Source of the DNA: Typhlomys cinereus
Lineage: Eukaryota; Chordata; Mammalia; Rodentia; Platacanthomyidae
Length of the DNA: 64,000 bases
Direction: 5' to 3'
Assembly (NCBI GenBank): GCA_023101885.1
Contig: JALPQD010000126.1
Span: forward strand, 1-64,000
Shown here: piece after piece, positions 45,855 to 55,371 of the stretch
Numbering within the stretch: the stretch's first letter is position 1
Layout: each line of letters opens with the position of its first letter
Program-made: the position numbers and the translations under genes
The notes under the pieces: model-generated
Database searches by the model: none
Told to the model about the DNA's origin: nothing
The model's input: the letters and a program-made list of their open reading frames with translations, nothing else

Positions 45855-46185
45855 TTTAATTATAAAGAATGAAGTCATGTCATTTTAGTGAAAATGGGAA
45901 GAACTGGAGATCATCATACTAAGCAAAGTAAGCCAGATTCAAAAAGATAAATGTCACATTTTTCTTTGCGATTTGAAATTTAGATTAAAACAGCAGGAAA
46001 GGGGGCTATGTGGAGGAAGAAGGGTACCAGTATAGTGGGAGTGATACAACGGAAGGGTGTAGGGGGCAAATGTGAGTGAAGTACAGTGTGATACAACTGT
46101 GGAAGTTTTATCATGAAGCTCATTCTTATATGATCGCTAAGGAAATTAACTAAAAATTATATGTGCTAAAAAAATGGAAGGGATA
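45855..46185 (+). mobile_element. LINE-1 fragment: end of ORF2 and start of 3' UTR
   Basis: AATGAAGTCATGTCATTTTA, GAACTGGAGATCATCATACT and AAGCAAAGTAAGCCAGATTC are the classic L1 ORF2 C-terminal bases, followed by short 3' UTR and AAAAAATGG. An older L1 than the four related 3' UTRs. Confidence 0.85.
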
Positions 46186-46879
46186 CCCAGTTAGATTTTA
46201 TATTCATAGACTATAAATTAAGATAATTTTTAAAAATTTCATCCTTTAATCAAAATCCCAATTGCCTTCCTTGTGTGCTGTGATATTCCTTACTAAACAT
46301 TAGTTTATTTAAGGACTGGTCTAAATTTCATCCTAACTATTTTAGTACCAGTGGTGTGTTTCTCTTGAGACAGTAGAAAATAAACCAGTGCATCAGAGAG
46401 ATGTATCTAAGTTTCTTTGTATGTTCTTTTGTGTGCATTGAGTTTCTTGGTCCGTTTTCTTGTTTCATCATTGTGTATTGCAATTATGGCGTTAGCACTA
46501 TGAATCCGTGAGCCTTCAAGCCTTCTTGGGCATTCTTATGCAGTGTCTTGATACTGGAATACTAATCTTCCCTTGAAAGCTGCCCATCCAATGTGTGAAG
46601 CTTTCTCTCTTTCCTTTCTTAATTTCCGAATAAAATGGCTGCTTTCTCTAAAGCTGTCTTCTAACTTATATATCATTTATACTTTTCTAGTGAGGATTAG
46701 GTCCAAGCTAACAATTTCATTTCTTCCTTACTTTATAAAGAATAGCTTTTCATATCGATGAAGAATGTTATCTCATGTTTCAGTTTCAGCAGAGTGACAC
46801 TCTTTCCCAAATGTCCCTTTGTTGATATTAATGGCTAATAACAGCTGGTGAGTTTTTGTACTTGGATATACTCCAAACA

Positions 46880-47035
46880 CCCAACTAAGCTCTTTGTACC
46901 TGGACTGTCTCACCTATTCCTACTTCAGTGTTAGGAAGCATAGGTGCTGTTGTTATCCTAATAATAACAGGCAAGGAAATATGATTGAGGATTCAAAATT
47001 GTGCAGCTTGCGTGTGCCCAAAGCAGAAATTTCCT
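46880..47035 (-). mobile_element. MIR SINE, diverged
   Basis: CTAAGCTCTTTGTACCTGGA, GTTGTTATCCTAATAATAAC, GGCAAGGAAATATGATTGAG, GTGCCCAAAGCAGAAATT in antisense MIR order. Confidence 0.55.
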
Positions 47036-47179
47036 AAATCAAATTTATAACGTATTAGGCTGCTTGACATGATAGTTAATTCTATTATTTAGAAATGGGT
47101 GTAGTTCTGAGCCCACTGGCTGTGTGCACTAGGCACTTGAATATGTAATTTGAGGTTTGTGATTCTTATTTTAGTGTTG

Positions 47180-47320
47180 ATTTTGAGACAGGATCTCATG
47201 TAGCTCACACTGTCCTTTATCATCTTGTATTACTGAGGCTCAACTTGAATGTCTGACTCTCCTGTTTTATAGCCTCCCAAGTGCTGGATTTACAGTCACA
47301 TACCACTCATCTACAGAGTA
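47180..47320 (-). mobile_element. B1 SINE
   Basis: TTTTGAGACAGGATCTCATG, CCCAAGTGCTGGATTTACAG. Confidence 0.75.
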
Positions 47321-47434
47321 TGGCCTTTTAGGTACAAGTCAGTAAGAAATTAAGTGAATAAGGCATACTATTAGGTAATTCATAGAAATAGATGGAAAAG
47401 GAAAATGTAAAAAATTCTCCCTTTTACTAATGAA

Positions 47435-48560
47435 ATAGGTTTTTTTGTATTCAATGAGCACATTTTTATTCTTTGACACTTTCATATATAAATACAGTAA
47501 ATCTATTTTTTACCTCTTACTGCCCAGTCCCATTTCCCTCCTGTCCCGCTTCATACTTTCTCCTTTTCAGCTAGTTTCCCTCCTCCTAGGGTTTCATCTG
47601 AGTGGCAGAGTACTTGCTGGGGTGTGGATGATTCATCAGTGGGTAAATCGTTGAGTAAAGCAGCTCCCTTCTCTTTGGTTAGTAGTCTCTCAGGAAGGTA
47701 TATATTTCTTGAGAGCTTCCCTCATCCCTTGTGAAATGTTTTGCAGGTCTAGTGGAAGTAGATATTGATGTGTAGTGAGTTCTTGGCTGTGGTAGCCTTG
47801 TCATGACTAAGAGAACCCTGTCTGTTAGCGCCTCTCTCCACCCTCAGGCTCTTACCTTCTTACTCTCCCCTCTTCTGCAATGTTTTCTGAGCTCTGGAAT
47901 AGGCATGATTTTCATGACCTGTTCAGAGCTGAGCATCCACAGTCAGCCAGTTGGTCTCTGCTTTAAACACTTTGCCTTGCTTCTTGGTCTAGGGCTGGGA
48001 GTTTCTCTAATCTATGGGTATAATGATAAAGTGTTTAGATGGCAGTTTACTATCAACTGTTTATGGTTAACAGTAAGTAGTTTGTTCCCACTTAGGACCT
48101 ATGGTTTCCCCTTTCCACGGATATTTGGCTAAATTTATAGTACCAGACAGGCATTCTTTGCCAAAATGGACCTTAAACCCAACCAGAAAGAATTAGTTAC
48201 CCCTGTACTTTCTATGTCACTATTGCACTAATGGTATTCTCTTGCCAGAGTTATTGTAGCTTGCAGCATTCCCAGCTGGGTAAGGCCATTGATTTCTCCC
48301 CTGGCAGCCTGTATCATGCATCTAGCACTGTGAAGGCTGGCCAGCAAGGAGGAAGCTTCCAGATTCATTCCAGCTTGTTCTCCTTGTCCTGTGATCCTCA
48401 TGTATGGTGTCTGCAGCAACAGCATCTTACTTACAGGTTCTGGAAGGCATCCCAGAGCAACGGCAAGTGCCTGTATTGTTTTAGGGACCTTTGAGGCCTC
48501 TCTGACCAATAGCTCATTAGGAGGGATCACATACTTGGTACTGGGAGATTTATTTAATCA
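47435..48560 (-). mobile_element. LINE-1 3' UTR, diverged, minus strand
   Basis: T-rich start and CCCATTTCCCTCCTGTCCCG, then GCTCTTACCTTCTTACTCTC and CCCTCTTCTGCAATGTTTTC. The latter is the antisense of the shared box at 25900-25950 (GAAATTTGCGGAAGAGG..GTAAGAT). The rest (47900-48560) is colinear non-coding sequence up to ACCAATAGCTCATTAGGAGG; I assign it to the same element by continuity only. Confidence 0.55.
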
Positions 48561-48644
48561 CCTATGGCTTCTGGATGATTTCTCTTTTTTTTTTCCTTTC
48601 TTCGTGTCCTCCTGTGTAAAGCATATCAGCTAACACCTTTTTAA

Positions 48645-48955
48645 AAAAATATATATTGTATATATATTTATATATCTTTGCACATGTGTCTTGGTATGTT
48701 TCGCATGTGTATGTGTGTTCATGTGTATCAGAGGGCACTATGTATGCCAGTGGAGTCAAAAGGGTGATTTCTGGAATCATTCTGGATTGTTCTACCTCCT
48801 TTTTGCTTTGCTCTGTGGTTTCCCAGACTCTGTCTTCCAGGGCTGGAAGTGACTGCCATTTCCACTCTTAAGTTTTTACGTGGGATCTGGGATTCAAACT
48901 CAATGTCCTTTTGCTTACGAGGCAGAGGCTTAGCTCGAGTCATCTCTACAGCCCC
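48645..48955 (-). mobile_element. tRNA-SINE, older DIP-like type
   Basis: TA/TG-rich tail, TATCAGAGGGCACTATGTAT, GATTTCTGGAATCATTCTGG, GTGGTTTCCCAGACTCTGTC, GAGTCATCTCTACAGCCCC. Confidence 0.88.
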
Positions 48956-49309
48956 TAAATTATATTTTTGATAGACTTTGCAATTTGGAAGGTTTCTGTT
49001 TGGCTGTATCTTACATCCATAGTTTTAATTTTTACTCCTCCACCCACTTCTATCCCCTAATTTCTCACCCATTTTAAAACTTTCTTCCCATTATTCCCCT
49101 TTCTACATTTTTGTGCCTTGTGTTTTTTTACATCCCATCTTTTAGGAACCTTGCCCCAATCCTGCCACCCCCTTTTTATATTCCTTTCTAGTTATGACTG
49201 TTATAGATGTTTCTAATTATCATTCTAAAGGTTCAATGCTAGTGTCCTCATAGAGAACATGGAGCATTTGTGTTGGAGATACTCAGAATGAAACAGCTGT
49301 TCTTTTTTT

Positions 49310-49545
49310 CTTAATGCCTGCTTACTTGTGTATGCCTGTGTGCTTGTAGAGTTGTGAATCTTCATGGATAATTCTAACTCCTTGTTGCTTTCCTCTGGGG
49401 GTTTCCCAGGCTCTGTCTTCCAGAGCTGGAAATGCAGGCTGTTTCCATTTCCACCTGGCATTTATATGTGGGATCTGGATCCAAAGTCTGGTCCTTCTGC
49501 CTGCAGAGGCAGACTCTTAACTCCTGAGTCATCTCTCCAGGCCAA
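49310..49545 (-). mobile_element. tRNA-SINE, older DIP-like type
   Basis: GTGTATGCCTGTGTGCTTGT, GGGTTTCCCAGGCTCTGTCT, CTGAGTCATCTCTCCAGGCC. Confidence 0.85.
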
Positions 49546-49569
49546 TGAAATAGATTTTAAACTACTTTG

Positions 49570-49680
49570 TTTTTGTTTTGAGGTCTCACTAGGTAGCCCA
49601 GACTGTCCTCCACTGAGATCCTTCACCCTAGCCTCTTGAGAATTGGGATTACTGGTATGCTTGGCTTGAAATACATTTTC
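49570..49680 (-). mobile_element. B1 SINE fragment
   Basis: TTTTGAGGTCTCACTAGGTA, GTAGCCCAGACTGTCCTCCA, GAGAATTGGGATTACTGGTA. Confidence 0.65.
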
Positions 49681-49699
49681 AGTGGTTTTAGATTTTTTT

Positions 49700-49780
49700 G
49701 TGTGTGTGTGCTGGGGATCAAACCAAGGACTCACACATTCTTGACATGTCCTGTACCACAGAGCCACATTCCAAGCCCCT
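49700..49780 (-). mobile_element. ID SINE
   Basis: GTGCTGGGGATCAAACCAAG, TGACATGTCCTGTACCACAG, AGCCACATTCCAAGCCCC. Confidence 0.75.
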
Positions 49781-49962
49781 TCAGACCCATTTTCAAAATG
49801 GCAATAACTTTTTCCTGTTTGTAAATATGATATATGAAAAACAAAAAATGCAAAAGCATTTGTAAGATTATAGAGAGCATCACTACTGATACAAGCAAGC
49901 ATACATAGTTTTATTTAATTGGTATAACATCAGAGTACTGTTGCTCTTTAGAAACTGAGGAC

Positions 49963-50045
49963 TGGGGCTGTACCTCAGTCGGTAGAGTACCTGGCATGCA
50001 TGAGGCCCTGGGTTCAATCTCCAATACTGCAAAACAATAAAAATA
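49963..50045 (+). mobile_element. ID SINE, well preserved
   Basis: GGGGCTGTACCTCAGTCGGT head, GGCATGCATGAGGCCCTGGG, GTTCAATCTCCAATACTGC, AAAACAATAAAAATA tail. Confidence 0.9.
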
Positions 50046-50361
50046 GTGAATGTGCTGTGAGCATCATTTCATGTTGATAAGTAGTGCATGTTGTTATCCT
50101 TTCAGCTGAATAGCCTTCTATTGCTTCTCATAAGAGATCAAAACTCAAGGTTTTTTTTTCCCCTTGGTTTTTTGCTTTAGACTTTTGTGTATGAAGTAAA
50201 AAATAATAAAGGCTAAGAATTCAGATCTTTCTCGTTTCTCTTCATTATATTATTTAAATCACTTGTTTAAAAGTTATTACTTGCTGATTTCCTCTACAGT
50301 TATTTTGCTAGGAAGAATTGAATTGGATGTCTCATCATTACCATCCAAATGATGGACTTTG

Positions 50362-50490
50362 TTTTTTTGAGACAGGGTTTCGTGTAGTCCAGGGTGGCTT
50401 CCATCTTGCTTTGGAGTTGAGGATTGTCTTGAACTCTGTTTCCCCAGTTCTGGGAGTGCAAGTGTGCCCCACCATACCTGGCATGATTCG
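50362..50490 (-). mobile_element. B1 SINE
   Basis: TTTTTTTGAGACAGGGTTTC, AGTCCAGGGTGGCTTCCATC, CCCCACCATACCTGGCATG. Confidence 0.8.
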
Positions 50491-50491
50491 T

Positions 50492-50493
<2 letters not shown>

Positions 50494-50526
<33 letters not shown>
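50494..50526. repeat. uninterrupted run of 33 T
   Basis: Directly follows the B1 head side, so it is not that element's tail. No recognisable minus-strand element follows it on the right. Confidence 0.9.
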
Positions 50527-50527
<1 letters not shown>

Positions 50528-50679
50528 GTAAAGGACAGTTATACTATCTTTCCTTTGGGAGCTATAATTAAGCTTATTGTTATGCTAAGCTTTTTGATAA
50601 ATGAATATACATTTAAAGATTTTTCTAAAGCATAATGGAAACTATTGTAACATACTAGAAATTACATGAGGTTTGGAAT

Positions 50680-50860
50680 AAAATTGTTCTAGTTCAAGGT
50701 TCAGATTCCAGATCTGTTGGTTTTAGTGCTCTATATAACTTGAGTGAGTGAGTCACTTAATGTCCTAAGCCTTAGTTTTCTTTTCAGAAAATCAAGGCTT
50801 ATTATTGCTGTCTCATGTAATTTGACCTGAGCTATACATCTGAAGTACCTGATTCAGTAA
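50680..50860 (+). mobile_element. MIR SINE, diverged
   Basis: AGTTCAAGGTTCAGATTCCA, GAGTCACTTAATGTCCTAAG, CTTAGTTTTCTTTTCAGAAAA, ATTATTGCTGTCTCATGTAA in MIR order. Confidence 0.65.
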
Positions 50861-52138
50861 CTGTTAGTTTTCTTTCTGACCTAGTTAGGTAAGGAGTTTT
50901 AACTTTTTGTGCCATTTATCCCTTTGCTAGTCTAGCAAAGCCCACAGAGGGACTGTCATAAAATAATGGTTTTATCTAGACAAATAAAATGCTCAAGATT
51001 GTAAAGGAAACCAATTTTATTGAATGCACTAATGAAGATCCTTGAATTTGAGTGCTTCCTGTTTCAAATACTTTTTTAGGCTTAGCTGGAGTGGGGGGAC
51101 ATATAGATTAATGAAAGAGAAACATAAAAAGGGAAACACACGTCTGTTTTTGACTCCCTCAGCTCTTATCTCTGTCTTCCAACAGGCTTTTACAACTATT
51201 AACCTACCAGCAGCTTCAAAACTAGCCAGTCTTCTCTGTTTTCCCATATTAACATCACTACTCTTATATATTACCTCATTTAAATCCTCAGGCTCTCTTT
51301 GAATTCTCACTTTTTCATCATTCTGGTGTCGTTAGTCATAGGCGTCTGTAGAATTTTATCTCCATACTATCTTTTCTCTCCAAATTTAAGATTCTCTCAC
51401 CATATCCTTGTCATTAAGGGATGGGATTTTTCTGCTGGTCTCCCATTTCCTCTTTTACAAAGTATTCCTTAGTTGTTTTGGACCAGCTTGATAAGATCTT
51501 AAGTTTCAAATGCTGTAACACAGACGTGCTGTACAGTTTCATACCTAATTGCAAACTGACTCAGTATATGGTAAGTCTGTATATATTTTGTTCTCCTAAA
51601 TGTATTCTTCGTTCTTTGAGGAAATGGGCCACAGTTAGCACTTTGTCTTTCATGACTCTTAGTGCACCACTTAAGTGCTTCATAAGATCTTGACAGTAGT
51701 CATCTTTAGGTAGTTCTAGTTCCAGAAGCAAAAAGGAAATGGTTGATTTATTGACCACTGAATTATTATTGTTGAAGTTGTTGATATCATCCTAAGTCCT
51801 TATGTCAAAAAACTTAGGGCATTTTGTATATATCTAAAACGTGCATTAAATCACTACCATAATTTCCCCAAACTGATCATGATTGTCTGATAGTTATTAC
51901 CAGTGGTTAAGAAACTGCAGACATGGTTTTCTTCTACTTGTTTTTGACCATTGGTTCTCATTTGTCAGTTAGGGTCTGACTTATAACAAGTGCCTTAATA
52001 CATTTGATTATGAATTTCCTTCTGTCTAGAAATCAACTTGTACCTGAAAAACTAGCATGTTTACTTTTAAAAGCCTGGGAACAATACAAGTGAGTACAAG
52101 TACAAATTATAAGACACTAATGTTCAAACAACTTCATG

Positions 52139-52438
52139 GAGAGCTGGGGAGATGGCTCAGGGACTAAAGCCTTTGCCGAACATGCAAAAGGACCTGAGTT
52201 CAGATCTCCAGATTTTATGTAAAATATGCTGGACAGGTATGGTAGTGATCTCTATTTCTCGCCCTGATAGAGCCTGGGAAACCCCAGAGCAAAGCAATAA
52301 CTAATGACATAACTAATTACCGTGATTCCCAGTGTCACCCTTGGACCTCCACTGGTGCCCACATTCAAGTGCCCTCTTACACCTGCACGCACGCACACAC
52401 GGACGCACATACACATGCATATACCACAGGCATGTTGA
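52139..52438 (+). mobile_element. tRNA-SINE, older DIP-like type, near the exon 3 acceptor
   Basis: GAGAGCTGGGGAGATGGCTC head, CCTGAGTTCAGATCTCC box, CACCCTTGGACCTCCACTGG, CACGCACGCACACACGGACG tail. Target duplication AAACAACTTCAT at 52126-52137 and 52439-52450. It ends about 150 bp before the KLHL15 exon 3. Confidence 0.9.
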
Positions 52439-52591
52439 AAACAACTTCATAGAAAACAGATAATTTCATCAGGAAAAGCAGTTTTATCAAGGGACCCTAA
52501 AATAATATCCTGATCATCTTAGTTGGTTTTGATACTTTGTTTGCCATTGATACTTTTTCTTTTGGTTAAATTTTTTTGCTTATATCCTTAG

Positions 52592-53701
52592 GTTAAAACA
52601 TCAGAATTTTATAGATACTCCCGACAGCTGCGCTATGAAGTTGATCAAGCATTGAATTACTTCCAGAATGTTCATCAGCAGCCACTGTTGGACATCAAAT
52701 CAAGTCGGATTCGTTCTGCCAAACCTCAAACTACAGTATTCCGAGGAATGATTGGACACAGCATGGTTAATAGTAAAATTCTTCTGCTAAAGAAACCAAG
52801 AGTCTGGTGGGAACTAGAGGGCCCTCAAGTACCTTTACGGCCAGACTGCCTTGCAATTGTCAATAATTTTGTGTTCTTGTTAGGTGGAGAAGAACTGGGC
52901 CCGGATGGTGAATTTCATGCTTCTTCTAAAGTATTCAGGTATGACCCGAGACAGAATTCTTGGCTGCGGATGGCAGACATGTCTGTACCCCGCTCAGAAT
53001 TTGCAGTTGGAGTTATTGGGAAGTTCATTTATGCTGTAGCTGGCAGAACAAGAGATGAAACTTTCTATTCAACAGAGAGATATGACATAACTAATGACAA
53101 ATGGGAATTTGTAGATCCTTATCCAGTTAACAAATATGGACATGAGGGGACAGTGCTCAATAACAAGTTGTTTATCACTGGTGGAATTACCTCATCTTCC
53201 ACATCAAAACAAGTGTGTGTCTTTGACCCGAGTAAAGAAGGGACCATAGAGCAGCGGACCAGGCGAACTCAAGTTGTTACCAACTGTTGGGAGAATAAGA
53301 GCAAGATGAATTATGCGAGATGCTTCCACAAAATGATTTCTTACTGTGGCAAGCTTTATGTCTTTGGTGGTGTCTGTGTCATCTTGAGGGCCTCTTTCGA
53401 GTCTCAGGGCTGCCCTTCTACAGAAGTGTACAACCCAGAGACTGATCAGTGGACCATTCTGGCATCCATGCCGATTGGTAGAAGTGGCCATGGTGTGACT
53501 GTGCTGGACAAACAAATAATGGTTCTTGGAGGCCTTTGTTATAATGGTCATTACAGCGATTCCATTCTCACTTTTGATCCCGATGAAAACAAGTGGAAAG
53601 AAGATGAATACCCTCGGATGCCCTGCAAGCTTGATGGGTTACAAGTGTGCAACCTGCATTTTCCAGACTATGTACTAGATGAGGTTAGACGTTGCAACTG
53701 A
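52592..53701 (+). CDS. KLHL15: KLHL15 coding exon 2: kelch propeller (residues 236-604) and stop
   Basis: Second and last coding exon. The acceptor is ATCCTTAG ending at 52591, and coding resumes with GTT (Val236) in phase 0 as VKTSEFYRYSRQLRY. The exon gives 369 residues and a TGA at 53699-53701, for 604 in total, the usual length of the family member. Kelch repeats are visible from about residue 305: double-glycine strands near 333-334, 385, 432-433, 494-495 and 548-549, each followed by a conserved Trp (359, 406, 468, 522, 570). The propeller is the substrate-binding face of the CUL3 adaptor. The protein ends LDEVRRCN. No frameshift or internal stop interrupts either exon, so the gene looks intact. 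Confidence 0.96.
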   Translation, partial: VKTSEFYRYSRQLRYEVDQALNYFQNVHQQPLLDIKSSRIRSAKPQTTVFRGMIGHSMVNSKILLLKKPRVWWELEGPQVPLRPDCLAIVNNFVFLLGGEELGPDGEFHASSKVFRYDPRQNSWLRMADMSVPRSEFAVGVIGKFIYAVAGRTRDETFYSTERYDITNDKWEFVDPYPVNKYGHEGTVLNNKLFITGGITSSSTSKQVCVFDPSKEGTIEQRTRRTQVVTNCWENKSKMNYARCFHKMISYCGKLYVFGGVCVILRASFESQGCPSTEVYNPETDQWTILASMPIGRSGHGVTVLDKQIMVLGGLCYNGHYSDSILTFDPDENKWKEDEYPRMPCKLDGLQVCNLHFPDYVLDEVRRCN

Positions 53702-53933
53702 TGGCTTCTTTCTCCCTAAAAAAGGCCAATAATATATTTACTTGTGATGAAGTAGTTAATTAAAACACATAAAGAAAAACCTCACCAGTTTTACTATTAA
53801 AGCCATTGTTCTAATATCGTAAGAAAAGTTTTCATTCTGTGCTAGCATCTTACTTTTCCTTTCAGTGGCCTCAAACTCATGCAATAAGTTCATTATAAAC
53901 GCTAGCTCTTGAAACTACTTCCAGAACCAGTTT

Positions 53934-53939
53934 AATAAA
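53934..53939 (+). terminator. proximal poly(A) signal AATAAA
   Basis: Canonical hexamer 233 nt after the stop codon, followed by the T/G-containing stretch CTCTTGTCTGG. It would give a short 3' UTR of about 250 nt. Use is not shown by sequence alone. Confidence 0.3.
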
Positions 53940-54734
53940 CTGCTCCTCTTGTCTGGAAAGTTATTTTCTGCTTTAAACATTTCTTTCCGATGTTAGTATA
54001 GGATTCATGCATCTTCGAAGAGAAGACGACCCAATAAGTGTCACTGGATATTTCAGTCCCTCTATCTGAAACTTTTTTGAATATTAATCTCAGTGTCTTT
54101 CAGTCTGTTACATGTTTTAGTTTTATTATTTAAAAATTTAAAACTCTTGACCTTTTTGCATGGCTTTTTGCTGAAAATGCAAAAATTTAAATTTTCTACA
54201 AAAGTTTTTTATATTCAGAACACTATTTCTAAGCTGCCTTCTCATATCTGCATTGTGTTAGTGAAAGTATATCCCTACTCACATACATCCTATAAGTATA
54301 TAAGACACATCCCTTTTATGCGTGGTTAGGATTCTATATTTTTAAGCTTGCACACATGTTCGCCATACTTGTTGAAACTTAGATGTGATGTCTTTTCATG
54401 TATTAATGTTTTTAGAAAGTTCGAATAACTGGAGTCCTCATTTGGTATCAAAGTAGCCTGTCTTCAATTCATACTGATTTAGTAATTTGTGAGCTCTTTA
54501 TATTCCTGAAGCAGGTATGGATTTATGAAAACTAACATTTTATATTTTGTTTCAGATATCTATGTTCCGTATCTATGTTCTTATGGATGTATCTCTCTTG
54601 TTTCTGAAGAAGTTTTTGTTTGCAATCTGTTTAACATTGCCCTGTTTTAGTGAGAATCTGAATGATGTATGGAAGTTATGACCCTGCGGCATGCAAGCAC
54701 TTTTAAAGAGAGGTTAGGTAATGCCAGATTCCTT

Positions 54735-54740
54735 AATAAA
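54735..54740 (+). terminator. candidate internal poly(A) signal AATAAA
   Basis: Canonical hexamer (CCTTAATAAAAGCC) inside the long 3' UTR. The downstream region is C/T-rich rather than clearly GT-rich, so this is a weak candidate. Confidence 0.2.
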
Positions 54741-55365
54741 AGCCCCTTAAAAATAAGCGCAACTCCCATTCTCTCTCTACATTCAACAAGACTGCTGCAT
54801 TTGTTGAATGGAAGCTAAGCAACTCAGTACATTTGAGCTCAGTTTTTGATGTAGAGGTAGGAAAAGGGATTAATGTTGCTGATTATATCTGCTTCATTAT
54901 CTTACACACGATATTCAGTGGCGATAGAGAGATCAGTCCTCAGCTTTTGTGTTATTAGTTGGGATATATAAGCATGAAGGATAGTAACAGCAAAATTGAG
55001 AATGAATCAAGAATACCTGTTTTAAAAGCATTTATAATAAATGTTTTAGGATTAGCTGCACCTTTTAATTCTTCAAATACAAAGGAAGAAGTTATAGTTG
55101 ACAAAATTAAGTAAGAGTAACCTGGGAGTTGATCTTGTCTCATGAGCAGTCTTAAATGTCTGATTAGATCTTATAGTGGCATAACATGCCAGACCATAGA
55201 ATATTGGTGCAATATTGCAATGCCTTCTATATGGCTGCTGTTGTATAGATTTTTCTAGTTACATTTTTGTTTGCTGCTGTCACCATTGAACATGGAAGTG
55301 TGAAATCATGGAAATGTGAAGACTTCCTTTTTTTTTTCCAGTTCAATTACATATATACAGTATGA

Positions 55366-55371
55366 AATAAA
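55366..55371 (+). terminator. candidate internal poly(A) signal AATAAA
   Basis: Canonical hexamer in TATGAAATAAAGCCTG, preceded by a T-rich and TATATA stretch. It would give a 3' UTR of about 1.7 kb. Possible alternative end only. Confidence 0.3.

Larger units (their letters stand above)
30776..52591 (+). other. KLHL15: KLHL15 intron 2
   Basis: GT at 30776, AG at 52590-52591. Stretches of more than 300 bases with nothing recognised: 30821-32640, 37124-38990, 40740-41370, 41545-42715, 45240-45850, 46190-46875 and 50870-52125. The first 1.8 kb after exon 2 is notably free of insertions. Repeats are listed separately. Confidence 0.85.

Noticed and set aside
52652..53701. Independent kelch gene starting at 52652
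   Set aside because: The codon there is TTG in the middle of a continuous KLHL15 segment, and a proper acceptor lies 60 nt upstream in frame.
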